From positions 1,012,056 to 1,076,055 of the forward strand of contig CALYLW010000280.1 in NCBI GenBank assembly GCA_944989445.1: a DNA stretch of 64,000 nt. The letters are read 5' to 3'. This stretch comes from Ampullaceana balthica (taxonomy: Eukaryota > Mollusca > Gastropoda > Lymnaeidae). Shown one piece after another: positions 1 to 11,574 of this stretch. The position numbers and the translations under genes were made by a program. The notes beneath the pieces were generated by a model, which saw only the letters and a program-made list of their open reading frames with translations, searched no databases and was not told the DNA's origin. Numbering within the stretch: position 1 is the first letter of the stretch; each line of letters opens with the position of its first letter.

Positions 1-58
1 ACACAAACACACTAACATACACACACACACACATACACACACACAGAAAACACACAAA
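1..58. repeat. AC-rich microsatellite
   Basis: Imperfect (AC)n with occasional T and A interruptions runs from the window edge, so its true left boundary is outside the window. Confidence 0.85.
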
Positions 59-263
59 GATGCTCCTTTCTCTTTAAGCTTTATATAACTAAACAATGAC
101 ATTATTTTGTTTTAAATGGAATAGTTATTTTTTAAGGGAGGTGGATTAGCAAAACATTCTGTTCAAAGTGGAATTTCTAAGACGGTTTTAAATACAAATG
201 TCAGACACACGTGACTTAAGCAAACAACAGTGGCCTATTGATTAGTTAAGATTTCTTTTACAT

Positions 264-1480
264 CAGTGGTTCCCAAACTTATTTTGTCTAAGAAACCGTT
301 TACAGGAAAAAAATACTCAGGGACCCAGCATTAATTACAGAAATAATAAAAAGAATAGAACTTAAGCATAAATGTTTATGAATTATTGTTTCTACCTCTT
401 TCATAAAATATATTAAGAAAGGTGGACATTTTGAAGTAAATTATCGAACTCAGAATAGATAGTAATACATAGAAGAAAAAGAAAAAAATGAAAATTTCAA
501 AATGATCGTAATAAGAATTATTGACCTGATGTTCTGCTACGTATTAATTAATTTTCGGCTCTATTTTCAACAGCAGTAATCTGAAATCACCGCTGTTGTC
601 TATATGCAATCATTTTTAAAAAAAGTATTTGTTTTTAAAATAATAAATTGGTTACTGTACTGAATCAACGTTCCATTCAATATAATTATGGAAAAGAAAT
701 TAAGTACTTTTGAGTTACGACCCATATTTCATGATAAGCCGAATGAATCTCCTATAGTAGCCATAATTGTTGGTAGCCGCTTTTAAATTTAAAATTCCAT
801 TCATCATTTGTTGTTGTTTCCATCAACTCTTCTTGTAGCTGTTGAGATTATTCTTTGCCTGGTCTTCAACAAAATCCAAATTCCAATGATGTGTTTTCAT
901 GTTCAAAATAAATTCAAACCGTTGATACTAATCTGAATAGAAATCATCCAACTGCTGACAATAAGAAAGTATGACGTCATCTCTTATTTCTGCTACAGAT
1001 AATATTTGGAACTGGCTGAATTCTTTTGGTCCAAAATTATTTTTTTACAGAAGAATTTTCGTGACACAAGCAGAAATGGCAGATATTTTTTTTTAAAAAA
1101 ATCAATTCATCAACTTGAAGCTGAAGATAAATTTCAATTCATCAACTTGATGCTGAAGATAAATTAATGAAATTTTGAAACAATTCCATCATTTAAGAAA
1201 TGTAACTTTTGGATTGCATTGAATTGAATTCAACACTGAGTTAAATAGTTAAAGAAACCATTCTGCCCAGACACCCTTGACAACAGACGGACTTCTGTAT
1301 GAAGCAGCAAACGATTAAATTCTTCGTCCTCTTCAATACAAAACTGTGTAAATAATATGTCAGTCAAATGTTAAATTAGCCAAGGGTGCGAAAAACCCAG
1401 TTCCATTTCTGGCTAAAATGTTTCAGAAATTTAACCTGTGACTACTATCAGAAAACCATGCAGATTATGAATTTTAAATA
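264..1480 (-). mobile_element. hAT DNA transposon relic, copy 1
   Basis: The left edge is a hAT-type terminal sequence, CAGTGGTTCCCAAACTT at 264. The interior aligns by eye with the longer copy at 21718-23682: both share the stretch around 'ttttttaca..aattttcg', the 'gaagcagc.aacgatta' motif and the same order of blocks. The right terminus is not recognisable, so the copy is probably truncated. An internal direct duplication of about 36 bp ('caattcatcaacttga.gctg') lies at 1101-1168. Coding orientation is minus, based on the C-terminal transposase remnant near 500-790. Confidence 0.7.
549..790 (-). pseudogene. hAT transposase C-terminal (hATC dimerisation) remnant
   Basis: Reading the minus strand from about 790 towards 549 in shifting frames gives fragments resembling the C-terminal dimerisation region of hAT transposases of the ZBED5/SCAND3 type. 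These are a YHEI-like segment, then FSTVTNLL, then DFRLLLLKIEPKIN followed by a stop at about 549. The last block corresponds to the conserved DLRLxLTxIEP ending of the family. Stops and frameshifts interrupt it, so it cannot encode a working transposase. The assignment rests on motif recall and not on a search. Confidence 0.6.
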
Positions 1481-4106
1481 TGTATATACAATTAAATTAC
1501 CAGAAATTGTGACATAAAACACATAATACTAGGGTAAGCTCCCTTTGTTATTCCAAACAATCATCAAATAAGAAGGGATTATGGTTTTTAAAATAAAACT
1601 AATTCAAATCATAACTTCTAGTTGTGGTGAGTAGGTGTACTATTTTATTGGGAATAGTTCATTTTTATATGGTGAATGTGTATTTGTATAACATATTTGT
1701 GTGTCCTGTTGTTCAGTCAGTATAGTTTGTTCATGTGTGTAAACAATGTAAATGTGTGTATAGTTGGTTTGTATGTGAATAGTTGGTAAGTATCGTATGG
1801 TTTGTTTGTGCGTGTATAGTTCGTTTCTTTATCCTTACAGTTGTTTTTCATGGCTTTGTAAGTACAATAATTTGATTTGTGTGTTGGTAAAAATACGTTA
1901 GTTACTGTGTGTTTATATAGGTTTGTGTGTCGCTGTGTTTGACTATAGTTGTTTTCTTTTAAAATTGTGAATATCATGTTCGACAAGCTTCCTGTTATAC
2001 AACTGAGGTGCAGGTTAGTATACGCATCACACTCTAATATCAATGTAATACTTTATACAAGAACACAGGTTAGTTACCTCCAATAAACATTAAGGACAGA
2101 TATGTTAAATTTAATTGTTAATATATCCTACGAATTTAAAAAAAAAGAAATTAAAAAAAAATATTTTAATATACGTTTTTTCCACTAACGCTACCATGAA
2201 TGACCTTTGTTTAAATTTCATTTTTGTTAACAACTCTTAAAATATGTGTGTAACTTATGGCTGAAATATAAATCCAATACTCTTCGGTCTATATAGAATA
2301 AATATACGTGTTGAATAATTGTTTGTCAATATAAATATAAACTGGTATAATATATTTTTTGTGTCTGCTACAACTAGGATCTTCTTGTTAGTGTACAACT
2401 CATTTGTTGCTGTGTGCTAGATCTGTGATCTTGCCCTTATGCTATAAATACGCAATTTTTTTCTGGTAGCTAAATCTATAATTTACCGATGTCTTTCAAT
2501 ATTAATTTGTAAGACGATGTGGAGAGATTAACACTTGCAAGTGCCTCATTACTTCAGCTCTAATAATATACCCAATAAAATATATTATTTAACATGTGCC
2601 AACAACGTGTTCAAAATGTAACGTAACGCTTGTATCTATATATAGTGGCTATAGAACTTGTTGCCAAAACAAATGTCAAATACATTAACACAAATGAATA
2701 ATGGTATGGACCTAATCCATGACTAAGTATTACTTCCCTTAAATATTTAAGAAAACGGTAAGCACACGAAATAAAATGATACAAAATGAATTTTAAAAAT
2801 TTAAATAGATCTATAAAGAAATCATAATATAATAGTATATATATGATTAATTTTAAACGAATGTGATTCTTATTGATCATATCCATTTTTAAGAACCACA
2901 AGTTGTACAATATAATAAATTACCAAAAGTTCTTTATTTTTGTACACCTAAGGCACAACAGGCGTCTGTTTAAGCAATTAAAGTACTATAATTAAAATAA
3001 AAACAAGCACTGGGATTGTTAGTGACAAAATATTAAAAATGTAAAATAGATGTAAATAATAACAAAATCATACAAGTAACAAGTAGCAAGATTTAAACTT
3101 TTGCATAGCAAAAATAAAATACAATAATGATTATTGATTTGAAAATTAGTAAATTGTCATATATATATATAATCGCATACTTATTATAACACAGGCCCAT
3201 TTTAGAAGACTCTTACCTCTCAACACGACCTTTGTGCGCAAAATTATTTCACAATCTGTTAATTTATGTCAAGCAAACAAATCAATAATGTTTGTTTAAT
3301 TTCCTTGTTCCACATGGGGCATAAAAAAGTTGAATCAAATATTCTACTTGCAATCTAACATATTTTACGGACCTAGCCAGTGTTGGTCTTGTAGACCACA
3401 CATTGGTGACACCAGAGTACCTGTTTGCAGGAGATACACTGATCTTTTTAGGAATTTAATAAGCATATAACGTTATACGTTAAATTGTTCGATTATATAA
3501 TTATGTACCCTATCTAAATGTCTGTTTACATTACAGTTGCTTGTTGATGGTAAAAACACAAATAAGAGGATTTGATATATACATCATTTTTCCTTTAATT
3601 TAAAGAACTTAGGACTTCGGTCAAAGCATTCCACGTGACAAAGTTTCTTGAAAGTATTCTCAGCTCTTTCCTATTCTCTCTGCTTCATCCATCACTCTCA
3701 GTTATATAATAATGTCTTTTATTCTTTATTTACCCTGTTGGTTCCAATATAGTGCTTGTAAAGCTTTCTTAATATATTACCTGATGACATTTCCTATTCA
3801 CTTCCAGAACATTCCTAAGGTTTGTCCTTCAATCTTTTAACCCCATTTTATTTTAATATAAATCTCCGAGTCAGTAAGAAGGTCAGAAAAATACTACTTT
3901 TGAATATGATTTAACGCTATTTGTATAAGTTCGTCTTCTGATGTAAGGTGAATCTATTTTCTATACATTTCAATTATACCTAACACGATGAAGTATTTTA
4001 AAAAAGTATCCGTTAAGACATAATAACAAACAGTTTAACAATTTATGATTTAAATACAGTGTTTTTGAAAATATTTTTAAAAATCGTGTTTATGTTTATA
4101 CAGTAG
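1481..4106. other. AT-rich DNA, no gene recognised
   Basis: I see no coding region with a recognisable domain here. Short open frames at 1717-2043 and 2611-2910 are low-complexity, T/A-rich translations without motifs. A GT-rich stretch on the + strand covers about 1675-1935. Short TA runs lie near 3160. Confidence 0.6.
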
Positions 4107-4290
4107 TACTTGAGAACCCTTCCCTGTGTAACAGTACATATTAAACACCTAATTAGAAGATGTCCGGTATAACAGTACAGATTAAGCCCCTAACCAGAAG
4201 ATGTTCGGGCTATTCAGGGCCGAGGCTGGAATATACTCAATGAATAAACATGGTGTCAATCTCCTATTTATGATAACTATACACACATAG
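4107..4290 (+). repeat. Dispersed repeat, apparent progenitor of the 40-bp minisatellite
   Basis: This stretch contains 'gtgtaacagtacatatt' followed by a diverged second copy. It then reads into 'ctattcagggccgaggctgg..' and an 'aataaacatggtgt..tttatgataa' block. The same order (minisatellite unit, 'ggctattcagg', 'aataaacgtgatgt', 'tttatgataat') ends the big minisatellite at 9880-9980. The two loci therefore look like copies of one dispersed repeat, and only the second amplified the 40-bp unit. Confidence 0.65.
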
Positions 4291-4399
4291 GTATGCTTTA
4301 CACATGGACATTATTGATGCGATGCAAATATATGTTTAGAGAGATTTTGATTGTTATTACAATACCTTTGTTACATAACACTCAAGAATGTGAAATGCA

Positions 4400-4720
4400 G
4401 AAGTAAAATTTTGTTAAAACAAAGGACAGCTCATCATCTTTGACGTGAATGCACTTGAGAGGAAGATTTTGGCTGATACAAAGATCTCTAAATGAATAAC
4501 ATTTGAACAGGGTATGAATGAGCCTGACAGAACGTAACAAACTTGCGCAGGTTTCCTCAATGAACAAATAGTACACAAATAAAACGACATCGGCTTGTGC
4601 GTTAGTTGATAAGCCACACCAACTCTCTACTTTCATATATAAGCTCACACTACTATTTGCTTACTATTGCTCTCATTGACTTCTTGGATTTCACGGCAGC
4701 TAAGTTTTTAATTGTCAATT
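4400..4720. repeat. Dispersed repeat shared with 25860-26085, partly inverted
   Basis: Positions 4635-4710 match 25860-25940 in the same orientation ('tatataagctc..act', 'ttggatttcac.gcagctaag'). Positions about 4495-4595 match 25965-26080 in the opposite orientation (the reverse complement includes 'gttacgttctgtcaggct'). The two blocks are thus rearranged relative to each other between the copies. No coding function is seen. Confidence 0.55.
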
Positions 4721-4739
4721 AAAAGTAGCTTAGCTGAAA

Positions 4740-5669
4740 ATGCAGATTGCAAAATTGTAAGTTTAATGATTTTATTTTTTTTATTTTTTTTAAAAATGTA
4801 TTTATCTCTGTCAGAGCAAGTAGCTTGATGTTTCATTTCAGTCTAGATAGCTTTATATTTAGCTCTGGCTCTTTATCTATTTTTCTTTTGGTAACTCATA
4901 TATCATACGCTTTACAAACATTGCCAAAAAAGAAGAGAGTAAAAACTCACTTTCATTCTTCCTAAACATAGTTACATGCAACACAAAATAAAATTGTTCA
5001 GAAGTGGACGCATCGCAGTCAGAGACTGGTATTTTTATGGATTGAGATCAGTACACCTCATCGCTTGTCAGTCGTAACATGTGTCCTTGAATAAAAACAA
5101 AATATCCGTAACATAGTCACAGTGTTACTCTGCTGTGGCACAAGAGACCGAGCGTTGACAGCTTCTATGTGAAAAAAATGATTGTCTATAGTCTATGCTT
5201 TTCCTAACCCGCTCGTCAGGTGTGCCTCTGGTTAACGGCTCTTTCAAAATAATGACACCACAGAGATGAACAAGGAAATGAATTGTAGGAGGCATTAGGC
5301 GTTCTGGAAAAATTACACAATGAAACGATACAATTTTAGCAAATGACTTTTATTATTTCTTATTTTATTGTTTAAAAAAGTAGCAGATAAGAAATGTTCA
5401 AATATTGAATGCATTTTAGTTTATACAAGCAGTTAAAAATAAAAATGACAAAAGTTAATATTAAGTGCATGTTTTAGGAACATAAAGAATACATGTCTTT
5501 AGAAAATCAAAAGTGAGGAGGGGGAAAATTGACTAATCGAAGTTTTCTATAACAGGATGAAATGCGATGCATTAAATACTTAAATATTGACGCATGTTAA
5601 ATGCATGAATAACATACAAATGGAGATGAACGAATGACGTCATTTACCATAATTGAGATGGATCGAGGC
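4740..5669. other. Intergenic, no gene recognised
   Basis: Unique-looking AT-rich sequence. The only open frame of any length (4747-4965) is a hydrophobic, T-rich translation without a domain. A TGACGTCA octamer lies at about 5636. Confidence 0.5.
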
Positions 5670-6411
5670 ACATTTGATACATATATTAAACCACTGACCA
5701 ATTTATACGCAGTGTAACAGTACATATTAAACCACTGACAATTATATACACAGTGTAACAGTACATATTAAATCACTGACCATTATATACACAGTGTAAC
5801 AGTACATATTAAACCCCTGACCATTATATACACAGTGTAACAGTACATATTAAAACCCTGACCATTATATACTGTGTAACAGTACATATTAAACCACTGA
5901 CCAATATATACACAGTGTAACAGTACATATTAAACCACTGACCATTATATACACAGTGTAACAGTACATATTAAACCACTGACCATTATATAAACATTGT
6001 AACAGTACATATTAACCCACTGACCATTATATACACAGTGTAACAGTACATATAAAACCACTGACCATCATATACACAGTGTAACAGTACATATTAAACC
6101 ACTGACCATTATATACACAGTGTAACAGTACATATTAAACAACTGACCATTATATACACAGTGTAACAGTACATATTAAACCACTGACCATTATATACAC
6201 AGTGTAACAGTACATATTAAACCACTGACCATTATATAAACATTGTAACAATACATATTAAACCACTGACCATTATATACACAGTGTAACAGTACATATT
6301 AAACCACTGACCATTATATAAACATTGTAACAGTACATATTAACCCACTGACCATTATATACACAGTGTAACAGTACATATTAAACCACTGACCATCATA
6401 TACACAGTGTA
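5670..6411 (+). repeat. 40-bp minisatellite, left block
   Basis: About 18 units of roughly 40 bp. Each contains 'accactgaccattatata' followed by 'cacagtgtaacagtacatat'. Units differ by a few substitutions. One recurring variant reads 'tataaacattgtaaca' (near 5990, 6240 and 6320), and its spacing suggests duplication of multi-unit blocks. The array resumes at 9604 after the RTE insertion, so both blocks were originally one array of about 25 units. Confidence 0.95.
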
Positions 6412-6479
6412 CTTACTTACTTACTTATGCCTTTCTACCCCGTCTGGGGCATAGGCCGTCTACAAGAACTTTCCACTCC

Positions 6480-8750
6480 TCACGGTCCTGTGCTTTCCTC
6501 TCCAATTGCTTCCAGGTGTATCCCATACTTTTGCATGTCAGCCTCTAGCTCGCGTCTCCATGTATTTTTTGGCCTTCCTCTCTTTCTCTTTCCCTGTGGG
6601 TTCCATGTTAGGCATTGTCTGGTGGTGCTATCTGGGGGTTTTCGGAGCGTATGTCCTATCCATCTCCACCTCTTTTTTATGATGTCTTCATCAATAGGCA
6701 CCTGGTGTGTCCTTTCTAGTAACTCTTTGTTATTTATAGTATTTGGCCATTTGATTTTCAGGATCTTTCGAAGGCATGTGTTTATGAATGTCTGCACTTT
6801 CTGCGTAAGGCTCGCTGTTGTTTTCCAAGTTTCTGCACCATATAGGAGGACTGTTTTGACATTTGTATTAAAGATTTTGACTTTGGTCTGCAGTTTCAGC
6901 TCCTTCGACTCCCATATTTTCTTTAATAATACAAATGCTGATCTAGCTTTTCCAATTCTAGCCCTTACATCTGCATCGGATCCGCCATTTATGTCTATGG
7001 TGCTGCCTAGGTATGTGAAGGACTCCACTTCTTCCAGTGCCTTTCCTGCCAGATGGACATGCTCATGGTTGGATGGATTTATCTTCATGATTTTTGTTTT
7101 ACTTTTATTTATGTTGAGGCCAAGCTGTGCCGAAAAGGTGGCTACGTCTTTTGTCTTTTCCTGCATTTGTTGCTGGTTGTGGGACAGAAGTGCAATGTCG
7201 TCCGCGAAGTCTAAATCATTCAATTGTTCCCAGAGTGTCCACTGTATCCCATTCCTCTTTTTGTCTGTGGATTTTTCCATTATCCAGTCAATGGCAAGGA
7301 TGAATAGTAAAGGGGACAAGAGGCATCCTTGTCTGACTCCTGTTTCGACTGTAAAGGAGTCTGTGAGTCTACCTTCGTGGACCACCCTGCATGTCATTTC
7401 TTCATAAGAGCTCTGAATGATCCTCACTAGTTTCCCTGGTACTCCATAGTGTCGGAGAAGTTTCCACAAGGTTTGTCTGTCCAGGCTATCAAAGGCCTTT
7501 TCATAGTCTATAAAATTTATATATAGAGAGGAGTTCCATTCGATGGACTGTTCTACGATGATTCTCAGTGTTGCTATTTGATCTGTGCAGGATCTGTTTT
7601 GGCGGAAGCCGGCCTGTTGATCTCGTAGCTGCATGTCGACCTGGTCTTTCATTCTGTTCAAAATAATTCTGTTAAAAACCTTTCCTGGTACAGATAGCAG
7701 TGTAATTCCTCTGTAATTTGCACAGTTGCTGAGATCCCCTTTCTTTGGGATCTTGATGAGGTATCCTTCTTTCCAATCTTTTGGAACTCTCTCTTCTTCC
7801 CATATCTTCTCAAACAGAGGGTGCAGCATGTTGACTATTGTGTTTATGTCAGCTCTCATCATCTCTGCTGTGATGTTGTCCGGTCCCGGTGATTTCCCTA
7901 GTTTGAGCTGCTTGATGGCCAGGGCTATTTCTTCCTTATTTGGTGCACCTTCTTCTATTTGTAGGTCTTCATTTGCTGGTTGTATGTCTGGTGTGTCTGT
8001 GGGTGGGGGCCTGTTTAATAGTTCCTTAAAGTATTCCATCCATCTTTTTTGTTGCTCTTTCCTTTCTGTTATAGATCTCCCTTCTCTATCTTTGACAGGT
8101 CTCTCCGGCCTTTTGTATCTCCCTGACAGTTTTCTTGTTATGTCGTAGAGCTCTTTCAAGTTGCCCTTCCTGGCTGCTTCTTCTGCTTTGGATGCTAGGC
8201 CATCTATGTAGGCATTTTTATCTTTTTTAATGCTGTTTTTTACCTTTTGGTTTACTTCTTTATATCTCTCTTGCGCTTTCGTTTTCTCAGCCCTGGTGCG
8301 GCTGCTGTTAACTATATTTTTCATTTCTTTTCTCTCTTTTATTTTTTGTAGTGTGTTTATTGAGAGCCAGTCTTTTTGTTTCTGTTTCACTGATCCTAAG
8401 ACTTCTAGGCAGGTGGATGTTACAGACGTCTTTATACTTTGCCACATATGTTCTACTTGGTCATCTTCTGTTTGGTCTTCTGTTTGATCTTCTAGCACTT
8501 GGAACTTATTCCTCAAGGTAGCACTAAATTCTTCCCTTTTCTGATCATTTGCCAGAAGTGCTACATTGAATTTGGTTCGCTTCTCAGTTGGCTGTTCCCA
8601 GTCTTTCTTTAGCTTTAACTTAAGTCTTGCACAGACAAGATGATGATCGGATGCGACATCTGCTCCTCTTTTTGCTCGTACATCTTGTAGAGACTTTCTA
8701 AATTTTTTGCTAATGCATATGTGGTCTATTTGGTTTTGCGTTTTGTTTGT
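6480..8750 (-). pseudogene. RTE reverse transcriptase part of the pol ORF
   Basis: This frame is open on the minus strand from about 8750 to the stop at 6480. It starts with the end of the endonuclease (NQIDHI, then VASDHHLV near 8640, the conserved SDH box). A linker follows, then reverse transcriptase: KSPGPDNI and YRGITLLSVPGK (fingers), FIDYEKAFDSLDR (motif A), GVRQGCLLSPLLF (motif B), LDFADDIALL (catalytic motif C, around 7200) and FTYLGSTID. The C-terminal tail has GRPKNTWRRELEADM. A conceptual start at 8516 is only a TTG inside the open frame and is not a real start. The frame should continue from the endonuclease frame, and a single-base frameshift near 8735-8755 separates them. All catalytic boxes are intact. 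Confidence 0.9.
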
Positions 8751-9441
8751 CTGGGGATACCCATGTTATCTTGTGAATGTTTTTATGTTGAAATTCGCTT
8801 CCACCAATAACAAGCTCGTTTGTTGCGCAGAAGTCCGCTAGTCTTTCTCCGTTCTCATTTCTCTCTCCTACACCGTGGCGTCCCATGATTTCCTCATACC
8901 CACTGTTGTCTTTTCCAATTTTGGCGTTAAGGTCTCCCATTAGGATGTTCAGGTCTCTATTTGGAAATTTTTCTATTAGTGCTTGTAGTCTATTGTAGAA
9001 TGTTTCTTTCTCTTCTTCTTTGCTGTCGTTGGTGGGTGCATAACACTGTATTATGTTCATCTTTATTTTCTTTTTCTTGGTTCGGAAGGTTGCTGTTATT
9101 ATCCTTGGTCCATGTGCTTCCCATCCAATCAATGCTTCCTGTGCCTTCCTTGACAGCATCAAAGCGACTCCTTGCGTGTGCGGAGCATCTTCCTCCTCAT
9201 GCCCCGAGTACATTAGCATTTCTCCAGAGGCCAAAGTTATTTGCCCAGCTTGTATCCATCTTGTTTCGCAGATACCAAGCAGTGTAAGTTTGTAAGATCT
9301 CATTTCTGCTGCCACCTGCGCTGCTTTCCCTGCTTCATACATGGTTCTGACGTTCCACGTGCCTATATTTGTTTCCTTAGAAAGGAGGGTCTTCGGCTTT
9401 GAGGCTTCCAGTATAGCCTGGGTTTGGCCACAAGGCTTCAT
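8735..9441 (-). pseudogene. RTE apurinic-like endonuclease domain, 5' part of the pol ORF
   Basis: The ORF begins MKPCGQTQAIL at 9441, directly after the 5' UTR, and runs 243 codons to a premature stop at 8710. Endonuclease motifs are in order: IGTWNVRTM, LLGICETRW (metal-binding Glu), MNIIQCYAPTND, LMGDLNAKIG (catalytic Asp/Asn) and ITWVSPD. The final SDHHLV box is missing from this frame because the frame shifts around 8735-8755. It is found in the next frame, which continues into the reverse transcriptase. In the family this domain nicks the target to prime reverse transcription. The same protein segment is known from bovine BCNT/CFDP2, which captured an RTE endonuclease. Confidence 0.9.
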
Positions 9442-9603
9442 AGCTCTTCTTGGAGAAGAAGAGTCCTCTCTTCTCAGGGCTGAAATTTGTTTGTTTTTTC
9501 TTGTTGACGTTTCTGTAGCAATTTGTTTTTACGGGTGAGGTCGCTGGCCTCACGCCAACCCTCCTCCTTTTGCACCCGGGCTTGGGACCGGCCTTGGCGG
9601 AGT

Positions 9604-9885
9604 TATACACAGTGTAACAGTACATATTAAACCACTGACCATTATATACACAGTGTAACAGTACATATTAAACAACTGACCATTATATACACAGTGTAAC
9701 AGTACATATTAAACAACTGACCATTATATACGCAGTGTAACCGTACATAATAAACCAATGACCATTATATACACAGTGTAACAGTACATATTAAACCACT
9801 GACTATTATATACACAGTGTAACAGTACATATTAAACCCCTGACCATTATATACACAGTGTAACATTACATATTAAACCACTGAC
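9604..9885 (+). repeat. 40-bp minisatellite, right block
   Basis: About seven further units of the array at 5670-6411, resuming exactly after the RTE 5' end. Variants include 'cgcagtgtaaccgtacataa' near 9730. The last unit runs into the unique flank 'acaacaagaatccttggcta'. Confidence 0.93.
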
Positions 9886-10120
9886 AACAAGAATCCTTGG
9901 CTATTCAGGACCTAGACCAGTATTGACACAATAAATAAACGTGATGTAAATCTGCCTGTTTATGATAATGTTACACAGAGACCGTGAGCTTCGTATTCAT
10001 TGATACTAGACAATTGCGTGTTTAAAGAACACGTTACCTAACTTTGTGCTGCTGGGACGAGATAGTGTAAACTTCATTTAATCAAAGTAACATAAATGGC
10101 TGACATTGTAGTCAGACAAC
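9886..10120 (+). repeat. Dispersed repeat flank, similar to 4195-4290 and 24190-24330
   Basis: Positions 9893-9975 match 4205-4285 ('ctattcaggacc', 'aataaacgtgatgt', 'tttatgataat'). Positions 10010-10110 match 24190-24320 ('attgcgtgt', 'ctttgtgctgctggg', 'ggctgacattgtag'). This marks one or two uncharacterised dispersed families and shows no coding potential. Confidence 0.5.
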
Positions 10121-10446
10121 GGCAATGAGTGTTGCCAACAAAAACAGCTAAAAATCAATAAAATATTATGAGGTATGAAACCAATGTTAGTCTACATGTG
10201 TCACAAACAAGTTCCTTTTGAGATTGCACAAATTCGGGAATGTATCCATTTTCTTTTTAATAAAAATAACAAAGCATGTAATTGAAATCGTTTAACTAAA
10301 ACATTTTGTTAATTACTTCATATATGTGATGTAGTACATATACGTACTTGTAAGCATGACTTTTATTTGTTGTATGGGCTGTATTCGATTATTGAAAACT
10401 TCTAATCATACGGATATTGTAATGTGTGTCTCAATGTATATACATA

Positions 10447-11250
10447 CTAGTGTACTACCCGTAAAAAATGACGGAAGGTTTCAAAATAAATACATTTCAG
10501 CTGAAATCTACTTATATTAAAAAACACATTAGAATAAAAAAATAATGTAATACAGAACTTTCATTTATTTTATTTATTTTTAACTCCTTTATATTAATGT
10601 GTGGTGTCTGTTAAGCCCTTGATTGCTTGCTTGCTTGCCGAAAAAAAACTTTGGATCGATTTTTAACCCACTTTCACGTAGTTTTTTACGGGTTTTAAAA
10701 AATTATTTTATTCATTTATTTTCATTTTAACAACTAGAGGTTTTAGGGCACCTACGGCACCCAATTTGTTTTGGGTAAAAAGCCCAAGTAACTTATCCGT
10801 GTTTGATAAATACGAAATATTAAACTTCCTGAAATATGCACAAAGTATTTTATAATTATAAATACTCAAATCCTCTTTTTACATCGCTCTCTTTTCCAAA
10901 ATTAAAATATAAGCCAAAACTATGACGTCATATATTTTTTTAAAAAAATCTTTTGGAATTTTTTAGAATTTTGCACACCTCCTGATGCGCGCCTTGTACT
11001 TGTATATATATTTTAATATAAGCACAAAAAATGACTTCATAGCGCTACGGATCTATACTCCAACCTGTGACTTGGGCTATTATATTGTTTATTTTATGCG
11101 GAACTTTCGAAAAGAGTTGTTTTTGGTGCATACGTGATATAAGTCGTTGGGGAATTATTTTATACATATATGTTTTAAAAATAACTTTGTAGGTATAAAA
11201 TTCATTTGTTGTGAGTTGAATGCATTGCTTTTATTACAATCATAACACGA
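10447..11250 (-). mobile_element. Helitron-like non-autonomous element (family Y), copy 1
   Basis: On the minus strand the sequence at the left edge reads CCGT..ACGG hairpin, then about seven bases, then CTAG followed by T (CTAG at 10447-10450). Helitron 3' termini are built this way. The copies at 32296 and 10447 share this terminus closely ('acccgtaaaaaatgacgg'). Inner similarity to 53380-53420 is seen near 11090-11130. A TGACGTCA octamer lies at about 10921, as in the other Y copies. The 5' end is not defined and no helicase is encoded. Confidence 0.55.
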
Positions 11251-11574
11251 AAGTTTCTACGTCATCTAAGACCTAATTCTTAGACAACACAAGGACACTT
11301 TTTAGCACGCTATAGACAAGTCTGACATAACAAAAGAAAAACACCAACGTTAAGACAAGAAGTCTTTCCCAGCGAACAAACAGAAGTAAAAACTATTAAA
11401 AACATAGTTACAATGTAAAATTCATGAAAACATAAAAAATAGAACTAAATAACAGTTAGATTTAATGTTTAATTCATGTAGATATCAACAAAAATAACAT
11501 TACTAAAGAGGTCCAATGGCTAGATTAAATAAACACCAAGTTAACAGAGAAAACCAAACTGTGTGTCTTTAGAG

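Larger units (their letters stand above)
6412..9603 (-). mobile_element. Nearly full-length RTE-clade non-LTR retrotransposon
   Basis: About 3.2 kb inserted antisense inside the 40-bp minisatellite. In element orientation it has a G/C-rich 5' UTR starting near 9600 ('ccgccaaggccggtcccaag'), an AP-like endonuclease, a reverse transcriptase, a very short 3' UTR (about 65 nt) and a tail of tandem AAGT tetranucleotides at 6412-6426. A short 3' UTR ending in a short tandem repeat is typical of RTE elements. The 13-mer tatacacagtgta occurs at both edges (6399-6411 and 9604-9616), consistent with a target-site duplication. Because the target is itself repetitive, the real duplication could be longer. 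Base composition is clearly richer in G/C than the flanks. Only one frameshift was found, which points to a recent insertion. Confidence 0.92.

Noticed and set aside
6427..7407. 326-codon frame on the + strand
   Set aside because: It is the antisense shadow of the RTE reverse transcriptase, which has clear catalytic motifs on the minus strand.
8516..8516. Start codon of a separate second RTE ORF
   Set aside because: The codon is TTG inside a frame that stays open upstream into the endonuclease SDHH box, so this is one ORF with a frameshift.
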